DNA from: DASYSL01 sp036003365
Lineage (GTDB): Bacteria > Eisenbacteria > RBG-16-71-46 > DASYSL01
DNA: 60,695 nt
Direction of reading: 5' to 3'
Assembly: GCA_036003365.1 (NCBI GenBank)
Contig: DASYSL010000004.1
Coordinates: forward strand, 1-60,695
The first letter of the stretch is position 1. Each line of letters opens with the position of its first letter. The position numbers and the translations under genes were made by a program. Positions 58,911 to 60,695 of the stretch are shown here, one piece after another. Below the pieces are notes generated by a model, which was not told the origin of the DNA, did no database searches, and was given only the letters and a program-made list of their open reading frames with translations.

Positions 58911-60695
58911 ATGGGCTCCGCCTCCGTCACTCAGGCCGCGCATCGCACGCGCAAACGACTCGCGATCTTTCCGGCGGGCGTGCTTTCGAACGGCGATTAC
59001 GTCTCCGTCGTCACCGCGGCGGGCACCGGTGGATCGTACTGGCGCGGTGACGCGCTCACGCGCTGGCGGCCCGATCGCACGGCCGACACGGACGGCGTTC
59101 TCTTCTGGCTGCGCGAGCGCGACCGCGGCGTCATGCGGACCTTGACGCGCTTCCCGTTCGGGGGCGAGGCCGAGCGCGAGCAGGTGTCGTGGCGCCCCGG
59201 CGGGTTCACGTTCGAGCGCGTCGTCGACGACCTCGAGACGCAAATCGAGATCGCTGTCGCGCCCGACCATCCCCTCGAGCTGCGCCGCGTGCGCTTGAAG
59301 AACCTGCTCGAGAAGCCGCGCGCGCTCGAGCTCGCGGCCACCATGGACATCGTGCTGCAGCGCGCCGAGGCCGACGCCTCGCATCCCGCCTTCTCCAAGC
59401 TCTTCGTCGAGACCGCCTGGGACGCCGGTCGTGGCGCGCTCGTGGCGGGCCGGCGGCCGCGCGATCGCGATCAGCGCCATCCCTGTCTCGCCGCCGCGCT
59501 GCACGGCCCTGGCGCTCTCGAGTTCGAGACCGACCGGGCACTCCTGTGGGGGCGCGGAAACTTCTCGGCTGCGCCCGAGCTGTTGCAGCGTGGGACCGCA
59601 TTGCCGGGCACGACCGGCAACGTGCTCGATCCGCTCTTCTGCTTGCGCCGCCGCTTCGACCTCGAGCCCGGTGGCAGCGTGAGCTTCACGCTGGCGCTGG
59701 CGGCGGGGGAGAGCTGGCAGGGCGCGCTCGAAGCTCTCGCCACGGCCCGGACCGCGAGTGCTGTCGACTCGTTCTTCGCCGCGGCCGAAGCGCACGAGTT
59801 CGGCTTGCTCGATCGCTTCGGCCTCGACGAGAAGACCGCGGGGGGCGCGCAGTCGTCGTGGGTGGCGCAGCAATTCGGTGTGCCGGGACTGCCGCGTGGC
59901 GCGGGCTTGCCGGACTGGAAGTCGATCCGGCGTTTCGGCGCGCAGCCGGGCGAGCCCTTCGTGTTCTTCCACGCCAAGAAGTCCGGCTCGGCGCGCGTCG
60001 CCGAGGAGCTCTTGCGCCGCCACGAGTACCTGCGCGCCAAAGGGCTGCCGTCGAAGCTCATCCTCGTGTACGAGACCATCGCGCGCTCGCCGTGGATCGA
60101 GAAGGCAGCGGAGACGATGGGCGCTTGGGTGGGAACGGCGGACGCGGCCGGCGTGGCCGCGCTCGAAGCCGCCGCGGCCTTCGTGGCGCGCGACGAAGCG
60201 TTGGACATCGACGGCTGGCGCGACGATCCCGAGTGGGAGACGCCGCGAGCCGCGAGAGTGGCGGCGCCCGAGCTGGTGCCGCCCGCCGACGAGGTGCTCG
60301 CGGAGTTCAACGGCTACGGCGGGTTCTCCGCCGAAGGCGACGAGTACGTGGTGCGCTTCGAGCGTGAGCCCTCGGGCGCCCTGCGCCTGCCGCCGCAGCC
60401 GTGGGTGAACGTGATCGCGCGCGAGGGCTTCGGCTTTCTCGCGAGCGAGACGGGAAGCCTCAGCACCTGGAGCCAGAACAGCCGCGAGCACCGGCTCACG
60501 CCGTGGTCGAACGATCCCGTCCTCGACCCGCACGGCGAAGCCTTCTACGTGCGCGACGAGGAGAGCGGCGCCTTCTGGTCGGCGACGCCGGGGCCAGCAC
60601 CGGGCCCGGGCCGCTACGAGACGCGGCACGGCATCGGCTACAGCCGCTATCGCTACACGGGGCGCGACATCGAGCACGAGCTGCGTCTGTTCCTG
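58911..60695 (+). CDS. GH94-family phosphorylase-like protein, 3'-truncated by window edge
   Basis: An open frame of 595 codons runs without stop from the ATG at 58911 to the window end. It opens with LSNGDYVSVVTAAGTGGSYWRGDALTRWRPD, the glycosyltransferase-36-associated beta-sandwich, and near its end has PPQPWVNVIAREGFGF, SQNSREHRLTPWSNDPV and RHGIGYSRYRY, the start of a GH94 module as in cyclic beta-1,2-glucan synthase C-termini and 1,2-beta-oligoglucan phosphorylases. No signal peptide and no GT84 domain before it, so a cytoplasmic phosphorylase of about 1,100 residues is the better guess than a glucan synthase. The catalytic Asp lies beyond the window. It starts seven bases after the GH144-like gene. 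Confidence 0.8.
   Translation, partial: MGSASVTQAAHRTRKRLAIFPAGVLSNGDYVSVVTAAGTGGSYWRGDALTRWRPDRTADTDGVLFWLRERDRGVMRTLTRFPFGGEAEREQVSWRPGGFTFERVVDDLETQIEIAVAPDHPLELRRVRLKNLLEKPRALELAATMDIVLQRAEADASHPAFSKLFVETAWDAGRGALVAGRRPRDRDQRHPCLAAALHGPGALEFETDRALLWGRGNFSAAPELLQRGTALPGTTGNVLDPLFCLRRRFDLEPGGSVSFTLALAAGESWQGALEALATARTASAVDSFFAAAEAHEFGLLDRFGLDEKTAGGAQSSWVAQQFGVPGLPRGAGLPDWKSIRRFGAQPGEPFVFFHAKKSGSARVAEELLRRHEYLRAKGLPSKLILVYETIARSPWIEKAAETMGAWVGTADAAGVAALEAAAAFVARDEALDIDGWRDDPEWETPRAARVAAPELVPPADEVLAEFNGYGGFSAEGDEYVVRFEREPSGALRLPPQPWVNVIAREGFGFLASETGSLSTWSQNSREHRLTPWSNDPVLDPHGEAFYVRDEESGAFWSATPGPAPGPGRYETRHGIGYSRYRYTGRDIEHELRLFL

Noticed and set aside
58674..60677. A 667-codon minus-strand frame at the window's end
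   Set aside because: It overlaps the plus-strand GH94-like frame, which has specific conserved blocks, and the end of the GH144-like gene. The antisense product has no recognisable features.
48344..60695. Cyclic beta-1,2-glucan synthesis rather than breakdown
   Set aside because: The GH94-like protein starts directly with its sandwich domain and lacks the GT84 synthase module, and a receptor plus secreted glucanase point to uptake.

Overview
The window is a GC-rich bacterial chromosome segment with tightly packed genes, many sharing ATGA or GTGA stop/start overlaps. The cell is Gram-negative: the window carries a TonB-dependent receptor, an RlpA-type lipoprotein, a PorV-like outer-membrane protein and several secreted proteins. 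Five secreted proteins end in a FlgD-like/type IX-like beta-sandwich domain with an N-P...GR.V...AG.Y pattern. Together with NHL- and HAF-repeat proteins this suggests an uncultured FCB-affiliated lineage such as Candidatus Eisenbacteria or a relative. That placement is inference. No rRNA, tRNA, CRISPR array, transposase or phage gene was seen.

Layout. (1) 1-11250: an exopolysaccharide/O-antigen cluster. It holds a truncated SLBB export protein, a Wzz-like chain-length protein, a Wzx-like flippase, a GT39-like membrane enzyme, two GT2 enzymes, a Wzy/WaaL-like polymerase or ligase, a GT4 enzyme and, behind its own promoter, a sugar-nucleotide SDR closed by a perfect intrinsic terminator. (2) 11327-17209: a WecA/MraY-type transferase, then the translation cluster khpA-rimM-trmD-rplS and rnhB-yraN. 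The usual rpsP is missing, and two tandem methyltransferase paralogues sit between rplS and rnhB; the second has lost its SAM motif. (3) 17210-17912: a 0.7 kb gene-free stretch with several hairpins and one copy of a repeat that recurs at 38.7 kb. (4) 17913-20899: a diacylglycerol glucosyltransferase-like GT28 protein and a second GT39-like protein.

(5) 20964-27686: meaB, a split B12-dependent acyl-CoA mutase, and the two subunits of a 3-oxoacid CoA-transferase separated by an aconitase-family gene with its swivel domain first. (6) 27771-31680: an NHL-repeat secreted protein, a HicB-like / GDSL lipoprotein / msrB operon, and a convergent HEAT-repeat protein. (7) 31871-38649: an acyl-CoA oxidation operon (acyl-CoA dehydrogenase, thiolase, 3-hydroxyacyl-CoA dehydrogenase, two more dehydrogenases, DUF362). 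Blocks 5 and 7 fit together as short-chain or odd-chain acyl-CoA and acetoacetate metabolism: thiolase and dehydrogenase handle acetoacetyl-CoA, the mutase makes succinyl-CoA, and the CoA-transferase links the two. (8) 38650-45904: repeat-rich convergent spacer, a HAF-repeat protein, RlpA, an SGNH hydrolase, a long acyl-CoA dehydrogenase, and an EgtB/EgtD ergothioneine pair.

(9) 46200-60695: an unknown secreted protein, a LacI-family regulator, a CBM9-like secreted protein, a TonB-dependent receptor, a large secreted protein, a PorV-like protein, a GH144-like endo-beta-1,2-glucanase candidate and the start of a GH94 phosphorylase-like protein cut by the window edge. I read this last block as a candidate beta-1,2-glucan utilisation locus with receptor-mediated uptake but no SusD.
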